From Novosphingobium sp. Leaf2 (GTDB taxonomy: Bacteria > Pseudomonadota > Alphaproteobacteria > Sphingomonadales > Sphingomonadaceae): a DNA stretch of 64,000 bases. A model generated the notes under the pieces. The model saw only the letters and a list, made by a program, of their open reading frames with translations, had not been told where the DNA came from and ran no database searches. The DNA lies in NCBI RefSeq assembly GCF_001421325.1, contig NZ_LMJY01000017.1, positions 124,001-188,000 on the forward strand, given 5' to 3'. Positions 53,910 to 63,172 of this stretch are shown one piece after another. The stretch's first letter is position 1; every line of letters begins with the position of its first letter. A program made the translations under genes and the position numbers.

Positions 53910-55040
53910 ATGACGCGGTTTCTGCACCTGCATTCCAGCTTCGCTGCCGGCGGCAAGGAACTGCGCGCGGCGCGGTTGATAAACGTGTTCGGTCCTGCCA
54001 TCGCCCATAGGGTCGTTTCGGCACAGCCCGGCGCATATGGCGCGATGATGGCGCTCGATCCGAGTACCGACGTGAATATCGCCAGCGATTTTCCGTCGCT
54101 GCAGGGACGGCCTTGGCCGGCGCGGCTGTGGCGCATCGCCAAGGCCATGAAGCCTTTCGATCTGGTGCTGACCTATAACTGGGGCGCGATGGATGCGGTG
54201 CTGGCGCATCGCCTGTTCGGCGCGGCATTGCGCCTGCCGCCGCTGGTGCATCACGAGGATGGCTTCAACGAGGACGAGGCCGCAGGGCTGAAACCCGCGC
54301 GCAACCTGTTTCGCCGCGTGGCGCTGGGCGGGGCGCATGCGCTGGTCGTGCCGTCTCAGCGGCTGGCCCGGATTGCGCGGGAAGACTGGGCGCAGCCGCC
54401 GCGGCGCGTCCGGCTGATCATCAACGGCATCGCCACGCGGGCCTATCGCGATCCGCCGCCCGCCGACGCTATCCCTGGCCTTCATAAGCATGCCGGCGAC
54501 AAGTGGGTGGGCACGCTGGCCGGGCTACGCGCGGTCAAGAACCTGCCCCGGCTGGTGCGCGCTTTCGCATCGCTGCCGGCGGACTGGCATCTGGTGATCC
54601 TGGGCGAAGGGCCTGAGCGCGCCAGCATTCGAGCCGAGGCCGAGGCGCATGGCATTGGTCTGCGGGTGCATCTGCCGGGCTTCGTGCCTGACCCGTCGCG
54701 CGCGGTGGGCCTGTTCGATATGTTCGCGCTGTCGTCCGATAGCGAGCAGTTTCCGATCTCGGTGATCGAGGCGATGGCGGCAGGTCTGGCGGTGGCCGCG
54801 CCCGCCGTAGGTGATGTGGCGGACATGGTGGCGGGCCCCAATCGGCCCTACATCGTGCCAGCGGGGGACGAAGCCGCGCTGGCGGACGCACTGCGCGAAC
54901 TGGCCCAGGACCCTGCCCTGCGCGCCCGGATCGGAGCGGCGAACAGGACCTTTGCAGACGCGCAATATGATGAAAATACAATGATTTGTGCCTACCGCGA
55001 GGTGTATGGGCAGGCCATGGGCAGGGCCACGCTTGGCTGA
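53910..55040 (+). CDS. Glycosyltransferase family 4
   Basis: A 376-residue GT-B glycosyltransferase. Donor-half motif GEGPERASI, FDMFALSSDSEQFPISVIEAMAAGLAV (EX7E-like region) and GLAVAAPAVGDVADMV. It likely builds an envelope glycan; the donor is unknown. Directly abuts the hydrolase gene. Confidence 0.88.
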   Translation: MTRFLHLHSSFAAGGKELRAARLINVFGPAIAHRVVSAQPGAYGAMMALDPSTDVNIASDFPSLQGRPWPARLWRIAKAMKPFDLVLTYNWGAMDAVLAHRLFGAALRLPPLVHHEDGFNEDEAAGLKPARNLFRRVALGGAHALVVPSQRLARIAREDWAQPPRRVRLIINGIATRAYRDPPPADAIPGLHKHAGDKWVGTLAGLRAVKNLPRLVRAFASLPADWHLVILGEGPERASIRAEAEAHGIGLRVHLPGFVPDPSRAVGLFDMFALSSDSEQFPISVIEAMAAGLAVAAPAVGDVADMVAGPNRPYIVPAGDEAALADALRELAQDPALRARIGAANRTFADAQYDENTMICAYREVYGQAMGRATLG

Positions 55041-55159
55041 GCGGCTGTGTTCAGCCATGCTTAACGGCGGGGCCTTCACCGATCATCCCCGTTGAAAAGC
55101 CCCCACCATCCGCTAAACAGCCCGCAACCGTCCCGATTTTCCGCTAGAAAGCGTCCAAC

Positions 55160-55963
55160 TTGGCTTTGCCTCCCACCTCCAAATCTTCTCCTCCGTCACC
55201 GCTCGCAGCGCGCAATGCCGCGCAGCAGGATGTTTTCCTGCGCGAGGTGGACGAGGCCGTGCGCCAGGATCAGCTCGAAGGCTTCATGAGCCGGTACGGC
55301 AAACCGATTCTTGCGGTTATCGTGGTGGCGCTGCTGGCGTTCGCTGCATGGATCTACTGGGATCACCGCCAGACCAAGCAGCGCGAAGAAAGGTCGGAAG
55401 CCTACACGCAGGCGCTGGACAGCCTGCAGACCGACAATCTGGACGCCGCCAAGGCCAAGCTGACGCCGATCGTCGCCGTCGATGCGTCGGACGCCACGGC
55501 AACGTCGGCGCGGCTGCTGCTGGCCGGCATCGCGCTGCGGCAGGACCGCAAGGCCGACGCCCTGAAGCTGTACGCCCAGGTAGCCGGCGATACCAAGGCC
55601 CCGCAGGCACAGCGCGATCTGGCGCTGGTGCGCCAGGTTGCGGCCGATTTTGATGCGATGAAGCCGCAGGACGTCATCGACCGCCTGAAGGCGCTGGCCG
55701 TTCCCGGCAACCCGTGGTTCGGGCCTGCCGGCGAACTGGTGGGCATGGCCTACCTCAAGCAGGGCCGCAACGATCAGGCCGGGCCGCTGTTTGCGGCGAT
55801 CGCCAAGGACGAAGGCGTGGACGATGGCCTGCGCAGCCGCGCTCGCCAGCTCGCCGCCGTGCTCGGCGTGGATGCGGTGGACGATGTGGTCGATGACAAG
55901 GGCCAGCCTTTCGGCAAGCCCGTCGTCAAGCTGGTGCCTGCTACCCCGCCGGCCCAACAATGA
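55160..55963 (+). CDS. YfgM-like tetratricopeptide protein
   Basis: A 267-residue protein with TTG start at 55160. Segment VFLREVDEAVRQDQLEGFMSRYGKPI then TM helix LAVIVVALLAFAAWIYW, followed by TPR-like repeats (ADALKLYAQVAGDTKAPQAQRDLALVRQ). This is the YfgM arrangement, an ancillary factor of the Sec translocon and BAM complex. BamB follows downstream, as usual. Confidence 0.84.
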   Translation: MALPPTSKSSPPSPLAARNAAQQDVFLREVDEAVRQDQLEGFMSRYGKPILAVIVVALLAFAAWIYWDHRQTKQREERSEAYTQALDSLQTDNLDAAKAKLTPIVAVDASDATATSARLLLAGIALRQDRKADALKLYAQVAGDTKAPQAQRDLALVRQVAADFDAMKPQDVIDRLKALAVPGNPWFGPAGELVGMAYLKQGRNDQAGPLFAAIAKDEGVDDGLRSRARQLAAVLGVDAVDDVVDDKGQPFGKPVVKLVPATPPAQQ

Positions 55964-56030
55964 CCCGCGGCAGTGAAGCGTGCACAACAATGAATATGGC
56001 GACCGATCAATCGCTGGTGAGGACATTCGC

Positions 56031-57398
56031 ATGACATCCGGCTCGACCAATTCGCCGCGCAATCGCGCCCATGCCCGCAAAGTCGTGCCGCTTATCGCGC
56101 TGGCGCTGTTGGCAGGACTATCGGGGTGCAAGGTGTTCGGCGGCAAGGGTGGTCCCAAAACCCCGACCGTGGGTGATCGCGTGCCGATCCTCTCGCGCAT
56201 CGAAAACGGCGCCAAGGTTGACCCGACACTGGGCGCGGTCTCCGTGATCCTGCCACCCGCCGAAGTGAACGCCACGTGGGCGCAGGGCGGCAACACCGCC
56301 AACAAGGCCTACGGGCATCTGGCGCTGGCCGACAATCCCACCCGCGCGTGGAGCGTGGACATCGCCGGTTCCACCAACCGCAGGCGCCTGGCCGCGGCGC
56401 CAGTCATCGGTGGCGGCAAGCTGTTCGTGATGGACACCAGCGGCGTCGTTCACGCGTTCGATGCGCAAACCGGCGCGCCGGTGTGGACCAAGAACTTCAC
56501 GGTATCCGGCGAGCATGAAAACTCGGTGTTCGGCGGCGGCGTCACGTTCGATGGCGATAATGTGTACGTCACCACCGGCCTTGGCGAAGTGGCCGCGCTG
56601 AAGGCGGCGGACGGCACCAAGATCTGGACCAAGAAGCCCGCCGGCCCCCTGCGTGGATCGCCGACGCTGGGCTTCAACCAGGTCTTCGTGATGACGCAGG
56701 ACAACCAGATCGTAGCGATGAACGCTGCCGATGGCGCCACGATCTGGCAGGAGTCCGCCTCGCTTACCCAGTCCGGCGTGTTCGGCGTCGCCAGTCCCGC
56801 CCTTGGGCAGGGCACGGTGATCGCCGGGTTCTCATCGGGCGAACTGGTTGCCTACCGCTACGAAAACGGCCGGCAGGTGTGGTCGGACGCGCTGTCGCGC
56901 ACGTCGATCTCCACCGAAGTGGGCAGCATCACTGACGTGGACGCCGATCCGATCATTGATCGCGGCCGCGTCTATGCGCTGGGTCAGGGCGGACGCATGG
57001 CCGCGTACGAACTGATCACCGGCCAGCGCATCTGGGAACTGAACCTGGCCGGGATTTCCACCCCCACCGTGGTGGGTGACTGGGTGTTCACGCTGGACGA
57101 TCACGCGCAAGCGCTCGCGATCGCGCGCGCTACCGGCAAGGTCCGGTGGCTGACCGAACTGGGGCGCTACAAGAACGAGAAGAAGCGCAAGAACCCGATC
57201 TTCTGGGTCGGCCCGGTGCTGGCCGGCAACAAGCTGTGGATCGCCAATTCGCGCGGCCTGGTCGCCACGATCGATCCGGGCACCGGCGTGATGACGCCGT
57301 TCACCGAACTCAAGTCGTCCGTGTCGCTGGCCCCGGTGGTCGCCAACCAGACGCTCTATATCCTCGACGATTCGGGCCGCATCACCGCGTATCGCTGA
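56031..57398 (+). CDS. bamB: Outer membrane assembly lipoprotein BamB
   Basis: A 455-residue beta-propeller lipoprotein. Signal ending in the lipobox LSGC, then PQQ-like repeats: VHAFDAQTGAPVWTKNF, VAALKAADGTKIWTKKP, IVAMNAADGATIWQES, AYELITGQRIWELNL and LAIARATGKVRWL. Part of the BAM complex. ATG at 56031 is chosen. der usually follows; here it is absent and an ICMT-like gene is next. Confidence 0.92.
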   Translation: MTSGSTNSPRNRAHARKVVPLIALALLAGLSGCKVFGGKGGPKTPTVGDRVPILSRIENGAKVDPTLGAVSVILPPAEVNATWAQGGNTANKAYGHLALADNPTRAWSVDIAGSTNRRRLAAAPVIGGGKLFVMDTSGVVHAFDAQTGAPVWTKNFTVSGEHENSVFGGGVTFDGDNVYVTTGLGEVAALKAADGTKIWTKKPAGPLRGSPTLGFNQVFVMTQDNQIVAMNAADGATIWQESASLTQSGVFGVASPALGQGTVIAGFSSGELVAYRYENGRQVWSDALSRTSISTEVGSITDVDADPIIDRGRVYALGQGGRMAAYELITGQRIWELNLAGISTPTVVGDWVFTLDDHAQALAIARATGKVRWLTELGRYKNEKKRKNPIFWVGPVLAGNKLWIANSRGLVATIDPGTGVMTPFTELKSSVSLAPVVANQTLYILDDSGRITAYR

Positions 57399-57461
57399 CA
57401 CCGCGCCTGCATGTGCCATGCCTTCGCCGGCTTTTAACCAATTGCGGTTAGGCCGGCGGGC

Positions 57462-58799
57462 ATGAACGCCATCAGCACCCCCAAGCCTGAGCCTGTGCCG
57501 AGCGACGTGTCGGCAGGCGTGGGCCTTGCCGGCCTGGCCGCGCTGATCGCCTGGCTGCTGGTCTGCCGCAACTGGGCGGGCCTTGCGCAGGTCCTGGACC
57601 TGCCCGGCCCGCGCGCGCCGATGAGCGGTCCTTACGCTGCGCTCGCTACGGTGGCGTTCACCGGCCTGGCGATGACCGTGTGGTCCCTGCTGGTCGACAA
57701 GGTGCATCGCCGTGCGTCAACCGGGATAGACTGGGCGCGGCTCCGGCCACTGAGCGAAACCGCCGAGATTTCCATCACCAAGATCACTGGTCTGTGGGCG
57801 ACGTGGGCGGCGATCGCCTGCTTCTATTGCCTGTGCCGGTGGTACTGGGACGGGCAATACGTTTTTGCGATGCAGGTGCTGGGCGTGGCGGCGGTGCCGC
57901 TGTTCGTGCTGTCGGTGCCGTACGTGCTGTGGCTGGACCGGGTGCTGGTGGCCCCGCGCGACGCGGCCTGGCACATGGGTGCCTGGCTGACCGGCGGCGC
58001 GGGATGGGACGGGCACGAGGTCAAAAAGCACTGGCGGGCCTGGGCGATCAAGGGCTTTTTCGGCGCGTTCATGATCTCGATCCTGCCGGGCGGTTTCGCC
58101 CATATCGTGGAGGCGGATTTCAGCGCGATGGCCCACAGCCCGGTGGATCTGGGCACGATGCTGATCGAAGGGCTGTTCCTGATCGACGTGCAGATCGGCA
58201 CGGTGGGCTACCTCTTCACTTTCCGCCCGCTCGACGCGCATATCCGCAGCGGCAACCCGCTGCTGGCGGGCTGGGTGGCGGCGCTGCTGTGCTACCCGCC
58301 GTTCGTGTGGGGCACGATGGGCCGGGCCGACGTGCTGGGTTACGAGGTGGCGACAGGCGGCTGGGCCCACTGGATGGCCCGTTACGACGCGCTGGCGTGG
58401 GGGTGGGCCGCGTTGCTGGTGGCGCTCACCGCCGTCTACGCCTGGGCCACGTTCGCCTTCGGGCTGCGGTTTTCCAACCTCACCTATCGCGGGGTGCTGA
58501 CCAACGGCCCTTACCGCTTCACGCGGCATCCCGCCTACTTGTCCAAGAACCTGTTCTGGTGGGCCTCCACCCTGCCGTTTCTGGTGACCAACGGGTCCCT
58601 GCTGGACGCAGCGCGCAACACCGTGCTGCTGGGGGTGGTCAGCGGCATATACTATTGGCGCGCCCGCACGGAAGAAGCGCATCTGCTGGCCGAAGACCCC
58701 AAGTATCGCGCTTATCATGCCTGGATGGGCGAACATGCCTGGATCACGCGCACGCTCAGCCGTGTCGGCGCCAGGCCAAGGCCTAGGCAGCAGCCTTAA
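57462..58799 (+). CDS. Isoprenylcysteine carboxyl methyltransferase-like membrane protein
   Basis: A 445-residue protein with about 8-9 TM helices. The C-terminal GVLTNGPYRFTRHPAYLSK and YWRARTEEAHLLAEDPKYRAY match the ICMT/PEMT catalytic fold (RHPxY, E..L). Long N-terminal TM region is an unusual extension. Probably methylates a lipid or isoprenoid, but the substrate is unknown. Its stop is five bases from the converging diguanylate cyclase. Confidence 0.82.
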   Translation: MNAISTPKPEPVPSDVSAGVGLAGLAALIAWLLVCRNWAGLAQVLDLPGPRAPMSGPYAALATVAFTGLAMTVWSLLVDKVHRRASTGIDWARLRPLSETAEISITKITGLWATWAAIACFYCLCRWYWDGQYVFAMQVLGVAAVPLFVLSVPYVLWLDRVLVAPRDAAWHMGAWLTGGAGWDGHEVKKHWRAWAIKGFFGAFMISILPGGFAHIVEADFSAMAHSPVDLGTMLIEGLFLIDVQIGTVGYLFTFRPLDAHIRSGNPLLAGWVAALLCYPPFVWGTMGRADVLGYEVATGGWAHWMARYDALAWGWAALLVALTAVYAWATFAFGLRFSNLTYRGVLTNGPYRFTRHPAYLSKNLFWWASTLPFLVTNGSLLDAARNTVLLGVVSGIYYWRARTEEAHLLAEDPKYRAYHAWMGEHAWITRTLSRVGARPRPRQQP

Positions 58800-58804
58800 C
58801 GCGG

Positions 58805-59905
58805 TTAGCCTTGCGACGAGCGGGCGGAGCGCCGGCCTCGTTTCACCGCGTAAAGCCGCGTATCCGCTTCGCGCAGTAGGCCATCAAGATCCTTGGTGCT
58901 ATCGCTGGAGATCACCGTGCCGACGCTGGTGCTGATCTGCACGGCTTCGCCATCGATCTGAAACGGCTGGTCGATCGCCGCCGCGATCCGGCGGGCCAGC
59001 AGGTCCGCTTCCTCGGTGCGGCCAAGGCCGAGCTGGACGATGCCGAACTCGTCTCCGCCCAGGCGCGCCACGATGTCGCCGCTGCGCACCGCACCGCGCA
59101 GGCGGTCCGCCACGGCTGCCAGCAGTTCGTCCCCGGCGGCATGGCCGAACTGGTCGTTCACCGGCTTGAACCCGTCCAGATCGAGATAATGCACCGCGAT
59201 CACGCTGCCCGTGCCGAACAGGGCGGCGTTTTCCTCGAAGTATTCCTGCAAGGCGAGCCGGTTGGGCAGCGCGGTCAGCCCGTCGCGTCGCGCCAGGGAC
59301 ACTGACGCCATGCGCATCCCGATCTCTGCGCTGGCGGTGCGGTACAGTTGCATGACGGTTTGCGACCCCCCTGCCAGGAACGCACAGGCGATCAGGCTCA
59401 TCCCGATGTGCATCGCCTCCAGGCTGATCGCAGAGGCCAGGATGGCGGGACCGATGGCCATCACCATGCTGGGAATGGCGATGCGCGGGCGTCGGCCCGT
59501 CCCGGTGGCGGCGCCCGCGCAATACCCCGTGAGCACGCCGATCGTCATCATCTGGGCAGGAGGGTCCGGCAGCAGGAACAGCAACCCGCCGAACAGACCC
59601 AGGAGCGCCGCATAACAGTAGTACGGCCACGCGAAGGCCAGTTCCAACTGCTGGGCCTGCGGGCGATCCAGCACCGCCGTCATCGCATGGTCCCGCAGGC
59701 GCAGGCACAGCACCACCCGCACGATACAAGCCAGCACCATCAGCGCGCCGAGTGCCCAGACCACCACGCTGCCGGCACTCTCGCCCACGAGGGCGACATA
59801 CACCGCGGTGATCGCCAGCATGATCTGCGAAGGAAGCACGTTGACGTAAAGGCTGCGAACCAGTTCGACGTAGACTTTATCAGCCAGTGCTTCGGGTTGT
59901 GACAT
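58805..59905 (-). CDS. Diguanylate cyclase (GGDEF)
   Basis: A 366-residue membrane diguanylate cyclase. About six TM helices (residues 20-190), then a GGDEF domain: DGLTALPNR, YLDLDGFKPVNDQFGHAAGD and active-site ARLGGDEFGIVQ. The I-site RSGD sits exactly five residues before GGDEF, so product feedback by c-di-GMP is expected. Makes c-di-GMP from GTP. Confidence 0.95.
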   Translation of the reverse strand: MSQPEALADKVYVELVRSLYVNVLPSQIMLAITAVYVALVGESAGSVVVWALGALMVLACIVRVVLCLRLRDHAMTAVLDRPQAQQLELAFAWPYYCYAALLGLFGGLLFLLPDPPAQMMTIGVLTGYCAGAATGTGRRPRIAIPSMVMAIGPAILASAISLEAMHIGMSLIACAFLAGGSQTVMQLYRTASAEIGMRMASVSLARRDGLTALPNRLALQEYFEENAALFGTGSVIAVHYLDLDGFKPVNDQFGHAAGDELLAAVADRLRGAVRSGDIVARLGGDEFGIVQLGLGRTEEADLLARRIAAAIDQPFQIDGEAVQISTSVGTVISSDSTKDLDGLLREADTRLYAVKRGRRSARSSQG

Positions 59906-60114
59906 AGAGACCTGCAGCTAGGTGTATCTGCTTGGGTTTACACAAAACTGGTTAACAAGCGAGTATTTGCAAATTTCGTGCTTTTTTATGGCCATGCTTT
60001 GCCCATCCGCTGTTCGCGAAGCGCATAATCACGACTAGGCGCAGGGAACCGTCTTCCTATCGTGTCGTTTTACAGCTGAGAGGATGCCGTCAGGCGCAAT
60101 ACAATGGAAAAACG

Positions 60115-60231
60115 ATGATCGACACGCGGAGTGCGAAAATAGAGGTTCCCGAATTCGATCTTCGGATCATCCTGGCGTTCAACGCTGCGCTATGGGCGAT
60201 TATCGTGGCGGCAGTTTTCGCGATTTTTTGA
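60115..60231 (+). CDS. 38-residue single-TM small protein
   Basis: ATG at 60115 (GGAAA five bases upstream) starts a 38-residue protein with an acidic N terminus (IEVPEFDLRI) and one hydrophobic helix (FNAALWAIIVAAVFAIF). It is too short for most gene callers. Coding is suggested by the ribosome binding site and clean helix, not proved. Confidence 0.45.
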   Translation: MIDTRSAKIEVPEFDLRIILAFNAALWAIIVAAVFAIF

Positions 60232-60333
60232 AAATCTTCTAGCGCGCAATTGCACGCGGAACTGATGGGTAAGCGCTGCGCTGCATGTAGCTGATAATGC
60301 TAACGCAAAGCGCTTGCCGTCCAAGGTGTTTCG

Positions 60334-60747
60334 GTGCCAAGTGCGCCGATGCTATCACACACTCGCGCCATGGTGGCCGCAACCGCGTACGCACTCGTTA
60401 CAGGAAACAAGGTAGCGGGTCTTCACGACCATGCCTCGCATCAGGATCTGGATATCGCTGCTGAACGACGCGGCGCTGAACTTCAGGGCCATGACGCGCA
60501 GCGCGACGTACGCTTTGGTGGGGCATTTCCCGAAATCTACGATGCCGGAGACAAGGTATTCGTATCGTTCGAGGCGGATGGCGCGATCGTCAAAGGGTAT
60601 GATCGGGGCAGCGAGACTTTTTACGAAGCGCGCGTGACCGACAAGCGGGTCCAGCTTTACGATCACGGCGCGGGCGCGTGGTTCACTTTCGATGTTCAGG
60701 ATACGGATGCGGCGGGCAATGATCTGGCCAGCAGCCAATCCGGCTGA
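60334..60747 (+). CDS. Conserved hypothetical protein
   Basis: A 137-residue soluble protein. GTG start with AAGGTG upstream. The core has a regular look: VFVSFEADGAIVKGYDRGSETFYEARVTDK and LYDHGAGAWFTFDVQD. I believe related orphans exist in other sphingomonads but could not verify. Function unknown. Confidence 0.6.
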   Translation: MPSAPMLSHTRAMVAATAYALVTGNKVAGLHDHASHQDLDIAAERRGAELQGHDAQRDVRFGGAFPEIYDAGDKVFVSFEADGAIVKGYDRGSETFYEARVTDKRVQLYDHGAGAWFTFDVQDTDAAGNDLASSQSG

Positions 60748-60870
60748 TCCGGCCAAGAAAATCGCGGCGAAAGCACCCTCTTTCAGGAGTTCCGGAACGT
60801 CGAGAGAGCGTTCCTAGTCACGGTGATTTTTTGGTGATTGAAGAGCGGCGGGCGAGATGAACGCCCGCGT

Positions 60871-62250
60871 TCACAAGGCTTGCCGATAGGGCAGGTTGAC
60901 AATGGCCTCCACCCCGCCCCCCGCGCGGTTTGCGAGAACCACCTCCGCCCCGATGTGCCGGGCGAGGATGCGCGTGATCGTGAGGCCAAGGCCTGAACCC
61001 CGATCGTGTGAGCGCGCGGTGTCGAGTTGCCGGAACGGCTCGAACACCCGGTCGAGTTCGGCCTCGGGAATGCCCGGCCCGCGATCCGCGATGCAGATCC
61101 TTACCGCGCCGGGAATGGCGCTGACCTTCACACATGCGCTGCCGCCGTGCAGCAGCGCATTGTCGAGCAGGTTGTTGAGGATGCGGCGTAAGGCGTCCAT
61201 CTGGGTGGGGATGACCAGCTTTGACGCGGCGGTGCAGGACACCTCGTGCCCGGCCTCCTGCGCATCCTCGCACACGGTAAAAACGAGCGCGCCTACATCA
61301 ACCGCCATCACCGCGCCGCCGCTCCCACGGGCCAGCCGCGCCAGCTCCAGCCCTTCCTCGATTAGCGCCGCCATCGCCGCCGTATCGGCGATCAGCCGCT
61401 CGCGCAGCGCGGTGTCGGGTATCGCATCCATGCGCAGGCGCAGGCGGGTCAACGGCGTGCGCAGATCGTGCGATATGGCTGCGAGCATGAAGGTGCGCTC
61501 TTCCACGGTCTGGCGCAGGCGTGCCTGCATGTCGTTGAAGGCGGCGATGGCATCGCGCACGTCGCTGGGCCCCTGTTTAGCGATCGGCGGTCGATCCAGG
61601 TCGTCTCCCAGGCTGCGGGCGGCGATCGCCAGCCGGGCGATAGGCCGGGCCGCCATGCGCGCCACGATGAGCGCCAGCGCCAGCACTGCCAGAGCCAGCG
61701 CGACCAGGAACGAGGTGCTGGCAACAGGCTCAACCGCCTTCGCGCCGGGCGGCGCATCGACCGCCAGCATAATCGTCCGCCCCGATCCATCGGACAGGCG
61801 CACCGCGTAGCACAGCGAGCGCGGCGCGCCGGGGTCTGCCACAGGCGGTGGAGGCGGCGGCACCGGCGGGGCGTTTGTGGCTGGCCTGGCATCTGGATCC
61901 GGCATCGGGGGCGGAGGCGGGGCAGCGGCACACGTCGCGGCATCGACTGTCGACACTGTGATCTTGCGCCATTGCGGCAGGCGCTGCGCAATCCGCACCT
62001 GCAGCGCAGGCACGCTTTGCCCGGCCGGAAAATGGCCGATTCGGTGCGTACCGGGCGGCGGGGGATCGGTGGCCAGCGCCGTCACGATGCGATCGACCAC
62101 ACGGTCAGCGCGTTCGGCGGTGACGTCCGCGCTGCGCTGCAGGCCTGCCAGCAACGATGCCGCCAGCGCCGCGGCTGCGATGCCCAGCACCAGCACGCTG
62201 AAGATGCGCCCGGCCATCGAATCGATGAACCCGCGAAGCGCGCCTAACAC
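60871..62250 (-). CDS. Sensor histidine kinase with polyproline periplasmic domain
   Basis: A 459-residue EnvZ-type kinase. TM1 near residues 16-37, a periplasmic domain to 178 with two polyproline runs (111-115 and 131-136), TM2 near 180-198, HAMP, phospho-His H261 in AAISHDLRTPLTRL, and a HATPase domain with LNNLLDNALLHG, IADRGPGIPEAEL and GSGLGLTI. GTG start at 62250 overlaps the regulator stop, so they are coupled. Confidence 0.93.
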   Translation of the reverse strand: MLGALRGFIDSMAGRIFSVLVLGIAAAALAASLLAGLQRSADVTAERADRVVDRIVTALATDPPPPGTHRIGHFPAGQSVPALQVRIAQRLPQWRKITVSTVDAATCAAAPPPPPMPDPDARPATNAPPVPPPPPPVADPGAPRSLCYAVRLSDGSGRTIMLAVDAPPGAKAVEPVASTSFLVALALAVLALALIVARMAARPIARLAIAARSLGDDLDRPPIAKQGPSDVRDAIAAFNDMQARLRQTVEERTFMLAAISHDLRTPLTRLRLRMDAIPDTALRERLIADTAAMAALIEEGLELARLARGSGGAVMAVDVGALVFTVCEDAQEAGHEVSCTAASKLVIPTQMDALRRILNNLLDNALLHGGSACVKVSAIPGAVRICIADRGPGIPEAELDRVFEPFRQLDTARSHDRGSGLGLTITRILARHIGAEVVLANRAGGGVEAIVNLPYRQAL

Positions 62251-62972
62251 GGCGTTACCGCCTCGCTGAACACATAGCCGCGTCCGCGCACGGTCTTGAT
62301 GATGGGTGACCCGTCCAGATCGTCACCCAGCTTCGCGCGCAGTCTGCTGACGCGCAGGTCGATCGAGCGATCGAGGGCGACATCGTCCGCGCCGCCGGTC
62401 AGCCGGTGCAGCACCTCGCGCGGCAGCACTTCGCCGCGGTGGGCGATCAGGGTAGCCAGGAGGCGGTACTCGCTGCCCGAAAGCGCGACGACGGTGTCGT
62501 TCGCGTCGATCAGGTGACGGCGGCGATGGTCCAGCCGCCAGGCACCGAAGCGCACCTCTTGCGCGTCCTCGGCCATTGGAGGCTCACCCAGGGGAATCGC
62601 GGCGGTACGGCGAAGGACGCTGCGGATGCGGGCCAGCAATTCGCGCGGCTCGAAGGGCTTGGCCAGGTAATCGTCCGCGCCGATCTCCAGCCCGATCACC
62701 CGGTCAATCGGATCGCCGCGCGCAGTCAGGATGATCACCGGCAGGGTGCCGGTGCGGCGCAGCCAGCGGCAGATATCCAGCCCGCTTTCACCTGGCAGGT
62801 TGAGGTCCAGCACCACCAGCGCGATATCGCTGCTCCGGCCCAGCAGCGTGCGCAGCGCCGCGCCGTCGGCAGCGGTACTGGCCCGGTAGCCGTTTGCCTG
62901 CAGCATGGTGGCGACCATCGCGGCGATATCCGGATCGTCTTCCACCACGGCGATGTGTGCGTTGTCGTGCAT
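62244..62972 (-). CDS. OmpR-family response regulator
   Basis: A 242-residue regulator. Receiver with VVEDDPDIAAMV, phospho-Asp in VVLDLNLPGESGLD, ILTARGD, and KPFEPRELLARI; winged-helix domain with LSGSEYRLLATLIAHRGEVLPREVL, RSIDLRVSRLRAKLG and VRGRGYVF. ATG at 62972 follows AAGGG; an ATG at 62987 would add five residues. Partner of the polyproline kinase. Confidence 0.93.
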   Translation of the reverse strand: MHDNAHIAVVEDDPDIAAMVATMLQANGYRASTAADGAALRTLLGRSSDIALVVLDLNLPGESGLDICRWLRRTGTLPVIILTARGDPIDRVIGLEIGADDYLAKPFEPRELLARIRSVLRRTAAIPLGEPPMAEDAQEVRFGAWRLDHRRRHLIDANDTVVALSGSEYRLLATLIAHRGEVLPREVLHRLTGGADDVALDRSIDLRVSRLRAKLGDDLDGSPIIKTVRGRGYVFSEAVTPC

Positions 62973-63172
62973 CGTGCCCTTGTGCATGAAATCCGGCACC
63001 GGAGGACGGATAAATCGTGTCGAACCCGCTCGTTCCGCATCGTTCGGTACATTTCGACATACGAGCGGGCGATTATGGATACGCTGCGACACGCAGCGCA
63101 CAGATCCCGCCACATTTCGGCCCGATCTCTTTGCTTGCGCCCGCCGAAGGGCGATGTTGATAGGACAGACCA

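Noticed and set aside
60355..60756. 133-residue minus-strand frame opposite the 60334 gene
   Set aside because: Plausible length, but the plus-strand frame has a better ribosome binding site and ordered beta-like pattern; only one can be real.
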